Source of the DNA: Scardovia inopinata JCM 12537
GTDB taxonomy: Bacteria > Actinomycetota > Actinomycetes > Actinomycetales > Bifidobacteriaceae
NCBI RefSeq assembly: GCF_001042695.1
Contig: NZ_AP012334.1
Location: 682,001 to 746,000, forward strand
Direction: 5' to 3'
DNA: 64,000 nucleotides
In this document: positions 28,212 to 38,205 of the stretch, one piece after another
Layout of the letters: every line of letters begins with the position of its first letter
Numbering within the stretch: the stretch's first letter is position 1
Made by a program: the position numbers and the translations under genes
The notes under the pieces: model-generated
What the model was told of the DNA's origin: nothing
Seen by the model: the letters and a program-made list of their open reading frames with translations, nothing else
Databases searched by the model: none

Positions 28212-30689
28212 TTACTCGTTATCGCCGGCGGTCGCAGCAGTAGCAGTAACAGCACCAGGCTTATCGGTCTTGACTCCGGACCATACCCAGTCGGTGTAGT
28301 CAGGATGATCGTGACCATTGTCTACTGCGTACTGGAATGCTTCCTGGCGGAAGTCTTCCAGCTTCTTGATGTCGTCAGCATACTTATCAGCGTCCAGCAT
28401 CCGGAGTGCTTCTGCAGTAAGCTCATAACGATCAATGTCATTAACGCGGACCATATCGAAGGGGGTAGTGGTGGAACCCTGCTCCTGATAGCCGTGAATG
28501 TTGAAGTTGGCATTGTTGGGACGATCGAAGAGCAGGCCCTTGACCTCGCGAGCATAAGAGTGATATGCCATGAGGACCGGCTTGTCAGCAGTGAAGAGTT
28601 CGGTGAACTCTTCGTCTGACAGGGCTTCGTTGTTCTCCTTAGGATTCTGCAGGGAGAGCAGATCTACAACGTTGACAACCTTGAACTTGATACCGTATCC
28701 CTTGAGCTTGTCGGCTGCGGCCATAATTTCCTGAGTAGGAACATCGCCAACAGAAGCGAGAACAATCTCAGTCTCATCGTTGTTCTTGGCTGTACTTGCC
28801 CACTTCCACTCGGCAGCGCCCTTGGTAAGCTCTGCACGGGCTTCGTCAAGGCTCAGCCAGGTAGCAGCAGGCTGTTTTCCAGCAATGATGGCGTTGATCT
28901 TGTTTGTTGACTTGTAAGCCTTCTCGCCGATAGCCAGCAGCATGTTGGCGTCGGTGGCGAAGTAGATGCCAATAACATGATCATTGTTGAAAGTCTTGTT
29001 GAGCAAGACAGAAACAACGCCTGGATCCTGGTGGCTGAATCCGTTGTGATCCTGACGCCATACATGAGAGGAAACGAGGAGGTTCACAGAAGATATTGGC
29101 TTACGCCAAGGAATCTCGCGAACAGTAGCTTCCAGCCACTTGGCATGCTGATTCAGCATAGAATCAATCACGTGAACGAAGGATTCGTAGGAGCTCCAAA
29201 TTCCATGACGACCAGTCAGAACGTATCCTTCAATGAAGCCTTCCATCTGGTGCTCAGACAACTGCTCTGTAACCTGACCGGTGACGGCCATGTGCTCGTC
29301 AACCAGAGAGGACAGATAGCCGTTGTCCCACTGCTTATTGGTTACTTCGTAAGCAGCCTGCAGGCGGTTGGAGGCAGTCTCATCAGGTCCGAAGATGCGG
29401 AAGGAATCGGGGTTGAGCTTAATGATATCGCGAGTGTAAACACCAAGACGACGGGTAGCTTCAAGCTGACCCCAGCCATGGCCGAACTCTTCAACTTCCT
29501 TAACCTTGTAATCGTCAAGAACAGGAAGCTTAAGATCTTCGCGGATGCGGCCGCCGTTGGCGTTAGGATTGGCACCAATGCGCAGGTCGCCTTTAGGCAT
29601 GAACTCAGTCACCTCTGGACGCAGAGTTCCCTTCTCGTCGAACAGCTCTTCAGGCTTGTAAGATTCGAGCCAGTTCTTGAGTACCTGGAAATGCTCTTCG
29701 GTATCGCGGGCGGAAGCCAGCGGCACCTGGTGAGCGCGCCAGGATCCCTCGGTCTTCTTGCCGTCAATGAACTTGGGGCAGGTCCAGCCCTTAGGAGTCC
29801 GGAAGATGATCATGGGGTAGAAGGGGCGATCAACATCGTTGGTCTGAGCAGTTGCCTTGATGTCGCAGATCTCGTCGAAGACAGTCTCCAGCAAATCAGC
29901 AAAGCGACGGTGAATGGACATGTGATCTTCATCATCGAAGCCAGCTACAAACTCATAGGGGTTGTAACCCATGCCGCGGAAGAAGTCATGGAGCTCTTCA
30001 TCGGAAATGCGGGCAAGGATGGTAGGATTGGCAATCTTATAGCCGTTCAGGTGCAGGATTGGCAGCACAATACCATCGGTGCGGGGGTTAACCAGCTTAT
30101 TGGACTGCCAGCCAGTTGCCAGAGGTCCGGTCTCAGCTTCGCCATCGCCAACGATGGCGGCAACGAAGAGGCTGGGGTTATTCATAATAGCACCGTAAGC
30201 ATGAGACAGGGCATAACCCAGCTCGCCACCTTCGTGGATAGAGCCAGGAGTTTCAGGTGCATAATGGGAGGGAATACCACCGGGGTAGGAGAACTGACGG
30301 AAGAACTTCTGCAGACCAGCCTCATCGTTGGTAATCTTGGGATAGTACTCGGTATAGGTTCCGTCCAGATAGGACTGGGAAGTACCGGCAGGGCCGCCGT
30401 GGCCTGGACCCATAATGAAAACAGTGTTCTGCTGATGATCAGCAATAAGACGATTGATATGACCGAACAAGAAGTTCAAACCTGGAGTGGTACCCCAGTG
30501 GCCAACCAAACGATGCTTAACATCTTCGCGAGTGAAGGGCTCCTTCATAAGGGGGTTGCTGCGAAGGTAAATCTGTCCAATAGACATGTAGTTAGCTGCA
30601 CGCCAATACTTATCTACGCCTTCAAGAGCCTCATCAGTAACTGGACGATCCAGTTTCTTCCACGGGGTTCCAATAACAGGACTCGTCAT
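28212..30689 (-). CDS. xfp: Xylulose-5-phosphate/fructose-6-phosphate phosphoketolase
   Basis: This is the thiamine diphosphate enzyme that defines the bifid shunt. It cleaves fructose-6-P or xylulose-5-P with phosphate to give acetyl phosphate. At 825 residues it matches bifidobacterial enzymes. Visible signatures include [20 protein letters not shown] near residue 63, [19 protein letters not shown] near 135, the ThDP motif [15 protein letters not shown] near 179, and [16 protein letters not shown] near 548. GGAG lies six bases before the ATG. The next genes on the strand are pta and ackA, which use its acetyl phosphate. Confidence 0.98.
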   Translation of the reverse strand: MTSPVIGTPWKKLDRPVTDEALEGVDKYWRAANYMSIGQIYLRSNPLMKEPFTREDVKHRLVGHWGTTPGLNFLFGHINRLIADHQQNTVFIMGPGHGGPAGTSQSYLDGTYTEYYPKITNDEAGLQKFFRQFSYPGGIPSHYAPETPGSIHEGGELGYALSHAYGAIMNNPSLFVAAIVGDGEAETGPLATGWQSNKLVNPRTDGIVLPILHLNGYKIANPTILARISDEELHDFFRGMGYNPYEFVAGFDDEDHMSIHRRFADLLETVFDEICDIKATAQTNDVDRPFYPMIIFRTPKGWTCPKFIDGKKTEGSWRAHQVPLASARDTEEHFQVLKNWLESYKPEELFDEKGTLRPEVTEFMPKGDLRIGANPNANGGRIREDLKLPVLDDYKVKEVEEFGHGWGQLEATRRLGVYTRDIIKLNPDSFRIFGPDETASNRLQAAYEVTNKQWDNGYLSSLVDEHMAVTGQVTEQLSEHQMEGFIEGYVLTGRHGIWSSYESFVHVIDSMLNQHAKWLEATVREIPWRKPISSVNLLVSSHVWRQDHNGFSHQDPGVVSVLLNKTFNNDHVIGIYFATDANMLLAIGEKAYKSTNKINAIIAGKQPAATWLSLDEARAELTKGAAEWKWASTAKNNDETEIVLASVGDVPTQEIMAAADKLKGYGIKFKVVNVVDLLSLQNPKENNEALSDEEFTELFTADKPVLMAYHSYAREVKGLLFDRPNNANFNIHGYQEQGSTTTPFDMVRVNDIDRYELTAEALRMLDADKYADDIKKLEDFRQEAFQYAVDNGHDHPDYTDWVWSGVKTDKPGAVTATAATAGDNE

Positions 30690-30741
30690 AAATACTCCTG
30701 TACTTTTGCACCATTTCGGGTGCGATCGGATATTACTATTT

Positions 30742-30761
30742 AGAGATAGAAACCTATCTCT
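30742..30761 (-). promoter_or_regulatory. Hairpin in the xfp leader
   Basis: A perfect 8-bp stem (AGAGATAG/CTATCTCT) with a 4-base loop lies about 55 bp before the xfp start. A shorter GCACC/GGTGC hairpin follows near 30706-30722. They may stabilise the leader of this highly expressed gene. No promoter was fixed with confidence. Confidence 0.4.
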
Positions 30762-30888
30762 TTTCGCTCATAATATTACGGGAAGTATACGACTTTCAGG
30801 CTCTTATTTTATCCGCGAAATGTTGCTTATTTCCTTGTGATTGGGCACAAAGGTGATACAATTTCTGGAACCGTTCTCTTAGATTCAT

Positions 30889-31734
30889 TTAGTTCATGGG
30901 TGTGTTCTTACTCACATAGTCAGCGATAATCTGGTAGCCCATAACACCAGGATGAAAATTATCGGATCCATAAAATTCAGGAATCGTGGCATCAACATCA
31001 ACATGTGTTACATCAAGAAAAGTAACTCCGGCGTTTTTGCAAATTATCGAGCTCTCTGCCGTCTGCCTGTTTGAAGCAATTAGCATGGCCTTACGCAGCT
31101 TTTTTCCTAAGGAGGGACTGTTATAGAGCTGCCCAGGACTGAGAACCACCACATTTTTAGCAATTTTCTTGGCCTGGCTGATGACATCTTCCAGATCATC
31201 ATGCCACTCTACGAGGGATCGTTGAGCCATCAAATCATTTGAACCTGCACATATGTAGAGAAGATCAAAATCAGTGCTGGTAATTTCGTTAAACTCGCGG
31301 AAACGAACCCGTCGCATGGTTGCCCCGAGTTTTCCATGTGTCTCCCAGGAGACTTCCTGCTGCCGCCTGTTGGCAAGTCCCTGCGCAATACGAGGCATCA
31401 TTCCCTGGCTTTGATTGTCAACTCCGCAGGCAACAGCCATGGAGTCTCCCATCATCGCTGTCTTAAAAGGGCGGAATTTCAAGGGATTTACAGGACTGTG
31501 CAGAGGAGCAGCTGTGGAATCAGTCTTTTCCGCTGCCTTGCCGTCCTGTAGCTTTTCAGACTCCTGTTTTTTCTGCGGCTGGACTGTTCCCTGGCGTTCT
31601 CCTTGAGGCTCTTCAGCCAGGTGGATTGTTTTGCTGGCATAGAGGCCTTCAATAGTCGCTATGATTTTTTCTGCAGAGTTCAGTTTGAGATTAGTGCTTT
31701 TTGTCCTATCGGTATCGTTAGTATCGTTAGTCAT
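30889..31734 (-). CDS. SGNH/GDSL-family hydrolase
   Basis: A 281-residue protein with an 85-residue polar, Lys/Glu/Gln-rich N-terminal region and an SGNH hydrolase domain. Block I is MMGDSMAVA near residue 95, block II Gly is in HGKLGATMRR, block III is AGSND near 167, and block V is SDNFHPGVMGY near 258, giving a complete Ser-Asp-His set. No signal peptide is seen, so it is probably cytosolic. The substrate, presumably an ester, is unknown. It starts with several ACTGATTAC-like repeats encoding MTNDTNDTD. It lies between guaA (divergent) and xfp (same strand, 200 bp away). Confidence 0.85.
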   Translation of the reverse strand: MTNDTNDTDRTKSTNLKLNSAEKIIATIEGLYASKTIHLAEEPQGERQGTVQPQKKQESEKLQDGKAAEKTDSTAAPLHSPVNPLKFRPFKTAMMGDSMAVACGVDNQSQGMMPRIAQGLANRRQQEVSWETHGKLGATMRRVRFREFNEITSTDFDLLYICAGSNDLMAQRSLVEWHDDLEDVISQAKKIAKNVVVLSPGQLYNSPSLGKKLRKAMLIASNRQTAESSIICKNAGVTFLDVTHVDVDATIPEFYGSDNFHPGVMGYQIIADYVSKNTPMN

Positions 31735-32010
31735 ATTATTCCTACGTCGTGTTTGTATGCCCTGAATGTCGTCTTGTTTGGATATATCCTAGTTTCTGGC
31801 AGTGGACAAGGCAGTCAGCGGATAGAAATATAAATATATCGAATATCGAGAAATTTCTTTTTCCTGTGCTGTAAATATGTCCCAGTTAATCAGGATAATG
31901 AAACAGCCCATGAGGGAAGCCGCATATACTGTATTGCTCTATTACTATACAATCATTATGCAGCTAAGAACGGTATATATATGGAATATACAGTGTATCA
32001 GGAGGATAAC

Positions 32011-33573
32011 ATGGCCAAGGGCCCGGTTTTGGTTGTCGATTATGGCGCTCAGTATGCTCAGCTGATTGCCCGCCGTGTGCGCGAAGCAAATGTTTATTCC
32101 GAGCTGGTGCCCCATTCTATGCCTGTTGACCAGATGCTGGCCAAGGATCCGCAGGCTATTATTCTTTCCGGCGGCCCCGCCTCCGTTTATGAGCCGGGAG
32201 CTCCTACAATTGACAAAAAGATTTTCCAGGCCGGAATCCCCATTTTGGGAATTTGCTATGGTTTCCAGGTTATGGCTCATGAGCTGGGAGGAGATGTGGA
32301 CCAGGCTGCTCTGGGAGAGTACGGTAAAACCGAGGCTACCATTGATAAGCCTCAGGGAATTCTGGCTAATTCTCCCCAGCAGCAATCTACCTGGATGAGC
32401 CATGGAGTTGCTGTTCGCACAGCACCGGAAGGATTTACGGTTCTTGCTCACACAGATGGTGCTCCGGTGGCTGCTATGGAGGATAAATCCCGCAAGCTCT
32501 ACGGGGTCCAGTGGCATCCTGAGGTGAAGCACACACCTTTGGGCCAGGATATTTTTGAGACTTTCCTTCATAAGGAAGCTGGTCTGCCCAGAACCTGGAA
32601 TTCTTCCGGAATTATTGATGAACAGGTGGCTAAAATTCGCTCCCAGGTTGGGGATAAGCGGGTTATTTGCGGCTTGTCGGGTGGAGTGGATTCAGCTGTG
32701 GCGGCAGCTTTAGTGCATAAAGCTGTTGGTGATCAACTGACCTGTGTTTTTGTGGATCACGGTCTGCTTCGCAAGGGAGAAGTTGAGCAGGTAAAGCATG
32801 ATTTTGTGCAGGCAACTGGTATCAAACTGGTGACCGTTGATGCCTCAGAGGAATTTCTGTCTGCTTTGGATGGAGTCACCGAGCCTGAGCGTAAGCGCAA
32901 GATTATTGGCGAAAAGTTTATCCGTACCTTTGAAAAGGCGACCCGCCAGATTGTGGCAGATGCTCACGATGAGGGAGGAGAAATCAAGTTCCTGGTCCAG
33001 GGCACTCTCTACCCGGATGTTGTGGAATCAGGCGGCGGAGACGGGGCAGCCAACATTAAGAGCCACCACAATGTAGGCGGCCTGCCGGAGGATCTTGATT
33101 TTGAGCTCATTGAACCTCTTCGTACTCTTTTCAAGGATGAAGTACGGGCCATCGGCACCAAGCTGGGTCTGCCTGACGACATAGTCTGGCGTCAGCCCTT
33201 CCCTGGTCCTGGCCTGGGTATCCGGATTATTGGTGCTATCACTCGGGATCGTCTGGAACTTCTGCGGGAAGCCGATGCCATTGCCCGGGAAGAACTCAGC
33301 CGTGCCGGTCTGGACAGGGATATCTGGCAGTGCCCTGTTGTTCTGCTGGCTGATGTTCATTCCGTGGGTGTTCAGGGCGATGAGCGGACATATGGCAGCC
33401 CCATTGTTCTGAGGCCAGTTTCTTCTGAAGATGCTATGACTGCAGATTGGTCCCGCGTCCCCTACGATGTTCTGGCTCAAATTTCCACCCGAATAACTAA
33501 CGAATGCCGGGGTATTAACCGCGTGGTTCTTGATGTGACCAGCAAACCACCGGCCACTATTGAGTGGGAATAA
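32011..33573 (+). CDS. guaA: GMP synthase (glutamine-hydrolysing)
   Basis: GuaA aminates XMP to GMP. The 520-residue protein has a class I glutamine amidotransferase domain with the nucleophile Cys in [15 protein letters not shown] and the His-Glu pair in [11 protein letters not shown], an ATP pyrophosphatase PP-loop [14 protein letters not shown] near residue 226, and the C-terminal dimerisation end [21 protein letters not shown]. The reading frame extends ten codons upstream, but AGGAGG lies seven bases before the ATG at 32011, so I start there. It shares xanthine/guanine metabolism with xpt at 57549. Confidence 0.97.
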   Translation: MAKGPVLVVDYGAQYAQLIARRVREANVYSELVPHSMPVDQMLAKDPQAIILSGGPASVYEPGAPTIDKKIFQAGIPILGICYGFQVMAHELGGDVDQAALGEYGKTEATIDKPQGILANSPQQQSTWMSHGVAVRTAPEGFTVLAHTDGAPVAAMEDKSRKLYGVQWHPEVKHTPLGQDIFETFLHKEAGLPRTWNSSGIIDEQVAKIRSQVGDKRVICGLSGGVDSAVAAALVHKAVGDQLTCVFVDHGLLRKGEVEQVKHDFVQATGIKLVTVDASEEFLSALDGVTEPERKRKIIGEKFIRTFEKATRQIVADAHDEGGEIKFLVQGTLYPDVVESGGGDGAANIKSHHNVGGLPEDLDFELIEPLRTLFKDEVRAIGTKLGLPDDIVWRQPFPGPGLGIRIIGAITRDRLELLREADAIAREELSRAGLDRDIWQCPVVLLADVHSVGVQGDERTYGSPIVLRPVSSEDAMTADWSRVPYDVLAQISTRITNECRGINRVVLDVTSKPPATIEWE

Positions 33574-33895
33574 GATCGAGGGAAATACCAAAACCAATTA
33601 ACCGAAAAGTCACTGAGAGCAGGTACTTTTTAACGGATACGGTGATCTTTGTTAGCATATTTTTGAGGTAGTGTCTGCCGGTTAAATACAATCAGAAAAA
33701 GATAATCAGATAAGATAACGTGATGTAACGTAACTTAACGTAAGATATGTATTGGAAGCAATGAGAAACAGAGCATAGTTATTAAGCATAATTATAAGTT
33801 TCGGAGGCAAGTTAAGGGAAAAAGAGGAGAAACAGAGCGGCGAAAGGCGACTGCTATATTAAAAAACAAAGGTGAAAGGAAATGAGAAGTCTGTT
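33574..33895. repeat. Gene-free region with 10-bp tandem repeats
   Basis: No gene is seen in these 322 bp after guaA. At 33716-33745 three head-to-tail 10-mers (TAACGTGATG, TAACGTAACT, TAACGTAAGA) occur. The right part is purine-rich and AT-rich, unlike guaA, and marks the left edge of the accessory region. Confidence 0.6.
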
Positions 33896-34849
33896 ATGAG
33901 GATCTGTATTTTAGGCTTAGGAGTAATTGGAACAACCTATGGATATGCCTTTCAGAAGGCCGGGCATCAGGTTGAACATTTAGTAAGGGAAAAGAAGCAA
34001 GAGTATCTTCCCTCTGAACTGGATGTAACTATATTGGATGGACGCTATAATTCTCATGGCGAAGAGAAGAGGGATAAATATACTGCATATCCAGCAAAGC
34101 CAAACACCAGCTACGATTTCATTTTTCTGAGTGTCCGCAGCGGCAAGCTGAAGGATGCGCTGGCAGCATTGTCACGCAATAATATAAGAGGAACCGTTGT
34201 ATTATTTTGTAATTTTTGGAATGACCGTCAGGAAATCGAAAAAATAATGGAAGGCTATAAATTTATCATCGGATTTCCCACTGCGGGCGGACATATGGCA
34301 GATGGAAAGCTGAACTGTGTTCTTTTTGACCATATCATGCTTGAAAGTGAAGAAAAAGCTTCGATACCAAACTATCGAGATTTGGCGGAACTTCTCGCAT
34401 CAGCAGACATAAAAACAGAAATTCCCTCTGATATGGTGGAGTGGATTTGGATTCATATGGCCATTAACGCAGGCGTCACTTCTACTGCTGCACGGGAAGG
34501 GAAAATGGATAATCCAAAACAACTGGCACTTAATCTGATGCAGGATTCTCGTGAGTTATCCATCGCAGCCAAATCAATAAGGGAGACTATCACAGTCGTT
34601 CAGGCCAGGGGAGTGGATATGAGGAAATATCGCGGTGAGCTTCTCCCTTATAAAATCCCTCCTGTCATCGCCGGTATAATTATGAAACGTATGTTTGCCA
34701 ACAATGAACTTACCCGCAGAATTATGACATTGCATAATGATGAAAAAGATATTATGTATGGCTGCAATAGTGTCTATGACTCTGGTAAAAGTATGAATCT
34801 GAATCTGCCGCTCTTTTATTCACATATGGATAATATTATTAAAAAGTAG
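33896..34849 (+). CDS. Ketopantoate reductase (ApbA/PanE) family protein
   Basis: The 317-residue protein begins with the dinucleotide-binding motif MRICILGLGVIGTTYG, as in ApbA/PanE-like reductases. It continues with family-like phrases VRSGKLKDAL, FPTAGGHM and WIWIHMAINAGV. It looks closer to a Firmicutes clade of unknown substrate than to housekeeping PanE, and codon use is more AT-rich than guaA beside it. Horizontal transfer is likely (inference). The frame opens at a GTG at 33872. I chose ATG 33896, preceded by GAGAAG. It ends 25 bp before the UvrA-like gene. Confidence 0.75.
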   Translation: MRICILGLGVIGTTYGYAFQKAGHQVEHLVREKKQEYLPSELDVTILDGRYNSHGEEKRDKYTAYPAKPNTSYDFIFLSVRSGKLKDALAALSRNNIRGTVVLFCNFWNDRQEIEKIMEGYKFIIGFPTAGGHMADGKLNCVLFDHIMLESEEKASIPNYRDLAELLASADIKTEIPSDMVEWIWIHMAINAGVTSTAAREGKMDNPKQLALNLMQDSRELSIAAKSIRETITVVQARGVDMRKYRGELLPYKIPPVIAGIIMKRMFANNELTRRIMTLHNDEKDIMYGCNSVYDSGKSMNLNLPLFYSHMDNIIKK

Positions 34850-34874
34850 CTGCTAACAGAAAAGAGTGGGAATT

Positions 34875-37358
34875 ATGCCTGATCAGATTGAAGTCAGGGG
34901 AGCCAGGGTCCACAACCTGAAGAACATCAGCGTGAATGTTCCCTTGAATAAAATTGTGGGAATTTCCGGTCTGTCCGGATCGGGGAAGTCCTCCCTGGCC
35001 TTAGGCGTTCTTTACGCCGAAGGTTCCAGAAGATATCTGGAATCCCTGTCCACATATACCAGGAGAAGAATGACAGGAGCTGCAGCGGCTAACGTGGATG
35101 AAATTCTGTATGTTCCAGCCTCTTTGGCTCTCCACCAGCGTCCTGCAGTGCCCGGAATTCGCAGCACTTTCGGTACCGGTACCGAGCTTTTGAACAGTCT
35201 TCGTCTGATGTTCTCACGACTAGCTTCCCATCGTTGCCCGAACGGTCACTATCTTCCTCCCTCCCTGGCCGTCGCCGGGGGACTTGAGATGACCTGTCCT
35301 GTCTGCCAGGAAAAATTCTATGGACCCTCGGCTGAGGAGCTTGCCTTCAACAGCCAGGGAGCCTGCAAGACCTGCACTGGAACCGGTACTGTCATGATTG
35401 TTGATGAATCAACGCTTGTTCCTGATGATTCCCTGACCATAGACGAAGGTGCGGTAGCCCCTTGGCAGACTCTTATGTGGTCTCTTATGAAAGATATAGC
35501 CCGGCAAATGGGCGTGAGGACAAATGTCCCTTTTAAAGATCTTACAAAGAAAGAAAAAGATATCGTCTTTCATGGCCCTGCGGTAAAAAAGAACATCATT
35601 TACCAGAACAAGACCTCAGGCGCCTCGGGAGACATGGACTTTACCTATTTCAATGCCACCTATACCGTGGAAAACGCTTTGTCCAAGGTTAAGAACGAAA
35701 AAGGCATGAAGCGGGTGGAAAAATTCCTGAGACAGGATGTTTGCCCGGATTGCCAGGGAACGCGTCTTTCTCCAGCAGCCAGAGCGCCACAACTGCGAGG
35801 AATAGGTCTGGATCAGGCTTGTTCTATGACTCTGGAAGACAGCCTTGCCTGGGTTAGGGGAGTTCCTGACAGCCTGCCGGAAGAGATGAGGCCAATGGCT
35901 GAGTCTATCTGCGAATCTTTCCTCGTTGCTGCCAGAAGACTGATGGATCTAGGACTTTCTTACCTGACTTTGGACCGAGCGTCATCCACTCTGTCTACAG
36001 GGGAAAGGCAGAGAATGCAATTGGCTCGAGCCGTGCGCAACAGAACTACCGGTGTTTTGTATGTGTTGGATGAACCTTCGATTGGCCTACATCCAGCAAA
36101 TATAGAAGGCCTTATCGGAGTTATGAAAGATCTTGTTGCAGATGGCAATTCAGTGGTTCTGGTGGATCACGATGTACAGATTCTCCGGCAGGCAGACTGG
36201 TTTATAGAGCTTGGACCCGGAGCGGGGGAAAACGGCGGCCAGGTTATTGCCCAGGGGACTTTGTCAGAACTGGAGAAGAATACGAACTCCAATATTGGAG
36301 GATTCTTGTCAGGAAAAGAGACAATTGGCGTGCGTCAAAAGTCCTCAGGAGATGATTTGTTTTCCAAGGGATCCATTGATCTTTCAACCGGACCTGTTCA
36401 CACTGTCAAACCTCTCGACGTCCATATTCCTCAAGGCAGGCTTACCGCTGTGACCGGAGTCTCTGGCTCAGGCAAGACCACGCTCATTCTGGAAAGTCTT
36501 ATACCTGCTTTGCAGGCTGCAATAGAAGACAGGAAACTGCCGAACTATGTGAAAAAATGCCTGGCAGAGGGCATCTCTCGCGTGAAACTGATTGATGCCA
36601 CTCCTATTGGCATCAATGTCCGGTCAACAGTAGCCACTTACGCGAATGTGCATGATGAACTCCGCAAAGCTTTTGCCCGGACTCAGGAGGCTAAGAAAAA
36701 GGGATTCCGGGCCGGCGATTTTTCATACAATACAGGCTCTTTGCGCTGCCCGGATTGTGACGGGACAGGAACAATCAGTCTTGATGTACAGTTCCTTCCT
36801 GATGTAGAGATCCAATGCCCGGAATGCGGGGGAACCAGGTATTCAAAAGAGGCGTTTTCGATTGTAAGAAAAAATAAAGCTGGGAAGGAATATTCTCTCC
36901 CAGATATTATGGCCATGGACATCAGCCAAGCTATGGAAGCTTGCAGGGATATGAAGTCCGTTTATACAAGGCTTAAAACGTTGAATGATCTGGGTCTTGG
37001 GTATTTGACCCTAGGGGAGGCGACCCCCAGCCTTTCCGGTGGTGAAGCACAGCGTCTGAAGTTGGCTTCCGAAATGGGAAGACGCCAGGAGGATTCCGTT
37101 TTTATTTTCGATGAACCAACCATTGGTCTTCACCCTCTTGATGTGCGCTCCCTGATTGGAGTTTTCCAGGGACTGATTGATGCTGGTGCCACTGTTATTG
37201 TTATCGAGCATGATCTGGATTTGATCAGGAATGCAGATTATGTCCTCGATATGGGCCCCGGAGGAGGCACCGCCGGCGGTCGCCTTGTCGCTTCCGGTAC
37301 TCCGGAGGAGATTGCTAGCAATCCTGCCAGCGTTACCGGTCGATATCTGGCTATCTGA
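34875..37358 (+). CDS. Short-class UvrA-like ABC ATPase (UvrA2)
   Basis: An 827-residue UvrA paralogue, shorter than the 940-960 residues of true UvrA because the UvrB-binding region after the first Walker A is missing. Two ABC modules remain: Walker A GLSGSGKSS near 31 and GVSGSGKTT near 534, signatures LSTGERQRMQLARA and LSGGEAQRLKLASE, and Walker B VLYVLDEPSIGLHP and FIFDEPTIGLHP. Zinc-finger cysteines are kept (CPVCQEKF, CKTCTGTGT, CPDCDGTG, CPECGGTR). Class II UvrA proteins occur in genomes with drug-producing or resistance islands and are thought to act on specific DNA adducts. Its role here is unknown. A GTG at 34866 is an alternative start. Confidence 0.88.
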   Translation: MPDQIEVRGARVHNLKNISVNVPLNKIVGISGLSGSGKSSLALGVLYAEGSRRYLESLSTYTRRRMTGAAAANVDEILYVPASLALHQRPAVPGIRSTFGTGTELLNSLRLMFSRLASHRCPNGHYLPPSLAVAGGLEMTCPVCQEKFYGPSAEELAFNSQGACKTCTGTGTVMIVDESTLVPDDSLTIDEGAVAPWQTLMWSLMKDIARQMGVRTNVPFKDLTKKEKDIVFHGPAVKKNIIYQNKTSGASGDMDFTYFNATYTVENALSKVKNEKGMKRVEKFLRQDVCPDCQGTRLSPAARAPQLRGIGLDQACSMTLEDSLAWVRGVPDSLPEEMRPMAESICESFLVAARRLMDLGLSYLTLDRASSTLSTGERQRMQLARAVRNRTTGVLYVLDEPSIGLHPANIEGLIGVMKDLVADGNSVVLVDHDVQILRQADWFIELGPGAGENGGQVIAQGTLSELEKNTNSNIGGFLSGKETIGVRQKSSGDDLFSKGSIDLSTGPVHTVKPLDVHIPQGRLTAVTGVSGSGKTTLILESLIPALQAAIEDRKLPNYVKKCLAEGISRVKLIDATPIGINVRSTVATYANVHDELRKAFARTQEAKKKGFRAGDFSYNTGSLRCPDCDGTGTISLDVQFLPDVEIQCPECGGTRYSKEAFSIVRKNKAGKEYSLPDIMAMDISQAMEACRDMKSVYTRLKTLNDLGLGYLTLGEATPSLSGGEAQRLKLASEMGRRQEDSVFIFDEPTIGLHPLDVRSLIGVFQGLIDAGATVIVIEHDLDLIRNADYVLDMGPGGGTAGGRLVASGTPEEIASNPASVTGRYLAI

Positions 37359-37364
37359 TTAAAT

Positions 37365-37592
37365 CTAATTATCTTGTGAATGCCGTTCTCCAATTTGGAA
37401 ATCATCTGAATGCTCAAACATGTATCGTACAGTTAAAGCCTTGCTGCCTGTTAACTTTTCAAAATCATTGGTGAAGGTGTCCATCTTTCCTTCTCTGATA
37501 GCCTGAGCAAACGTGACCATTCCCTCAGAAGAAAAAGGTGCCTCAGAACCTTCTTTAAACTCGCCGTCTGTTGTACGAGGAACCCCATTGCA
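37365..37592 (-). pseudogene. C-terminal fragment of an NmrA-like NAD(P)-dependent oxidoreductase
   Basis: On the minus strand, a 75-codon frame with no usable start ends in TAG at 37365. It reads GVPRTTDGEFKEGSEAPF, then SSEGMVTFAQAIREGKMD, then ALTVRYMFEHSDDFQIGERH. This resembles the C-terminal end of NmrA-type SDR (quinone oxidoreductase-like) proteins. A TGA lies directly upstream in the same frame, and nothing continuing the gene follows beyond 37600. The body of the gene, including its Rossmann nucleotide-binding part, has been lost. Confidence 0.65.
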
Positions 37593-37624
37593 TCAAAAAA
37601 CTGGAAATAATCTTAGTTGAAATG

Positions 37625-37732
37625 TATAATGTGCACTATCACTAGAGAATATGTAAATCTGTGGCAGAAGAAGTAGAACCCTGAGCAGATCGGACTGATT
37701 GATTGGATTGAGTGGATTGATTGATTGGATTG
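37625..37732 (+). promoter_or_regulatory. Putative promoter and repeated leader before the GNAT gene
   Basis: TATAAT at 37625-37630 matches the -10 consensus. Downstream, the 15-mer TGATTGATTGGATTG occurs at 37696-37710 and 37718-37732, a spacing of 22 bp, immediately before the start codon at 37735. Confidence 0.4.
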
Positions 37733-37734
37733 GC

Positions 37735-38205
37735 ATGCCGTATACACAGGTAATCGAAGATTTTACTGATTCCAGGTTTCAAAAAGCTTTTATAACATAT
37801 TTTTCCGAGTACGGGATTGTCAGGGAAGATTGGGACTCGTTGTTTCAACGAATGAATGATGAATGCGAAAATAAAGCCTTTGCAAGAGTTAATGATGACG
37901 AATGTATTATAGGGTTTCTTCAATTTCGACGAATACATTTTACTAGTTATTTTTTTGAGACTCAGTGTGGTTTTATTAGGGAATTTTGGGTTGCAAAAGA
38001 ATTTCGTAATCGTGGGAATGGTACTCATCTGCTTAATCTTACTGAAAATTACTTCATACAACATAACTATTCTGCAAGTATCCTTACAACAGATACAGAA
38101 GCTCAGTTCTATCAGAGGCGTGGCTATTGGAAGGCGATGGGTTTCAGATCCAAGAATAGCAATGAGGTTTTTATTAAAAATCTCACCAGGCATAGTGAAA
38201 AATGA
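37735..38205 (+). CDS. GNAT-family N-acetyltransferase
   Basis: A 156-residue protein with the GNAT fold. The core acetyl-CoA-binding region is IREFWVAKEFRNRGNGTHLL near residue 80, a version of the R/Q-x-x-G-x-G/A loop, followed by TTDTEAQFYQRRGYWKAMGF, typical of the fourth motif. The target molecule is unknown. The frame opens upstream at 37699, but those codons are the repeated TGATTGGAT leader, so ATG 37735 (MPYTQVIEDF) is preferred. It overlaps the next gene by 4 bp and is therefore probably translated together with it. Confidence 0.82.
   Translation: MPYTQVIEDFTDSRFQKAFITYFSEYGIVREDWDSLFQRMNDECENKAFARVNDDECIIGFLQFRRIHFTSYFFETQCGFIREFWVAKEFRNRGNGTHLLNLTENYFIQHNYSASILTTDTEAQFYQRRGYWKAMGFRSKNSNEVFIKNLTRHSEK

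Noticed and set aside
28977-30743. Long plus-strand open frame (588 codons) inside xfp
   Set aside because: It is antisense to the well-supported phosphoketolase. The translation has no family features and arises from codon bias.
31945-32571. Minus-strand open frame over guaA
   Set aside because: It is a shadow of the GMP synthase amidotransferase domain.
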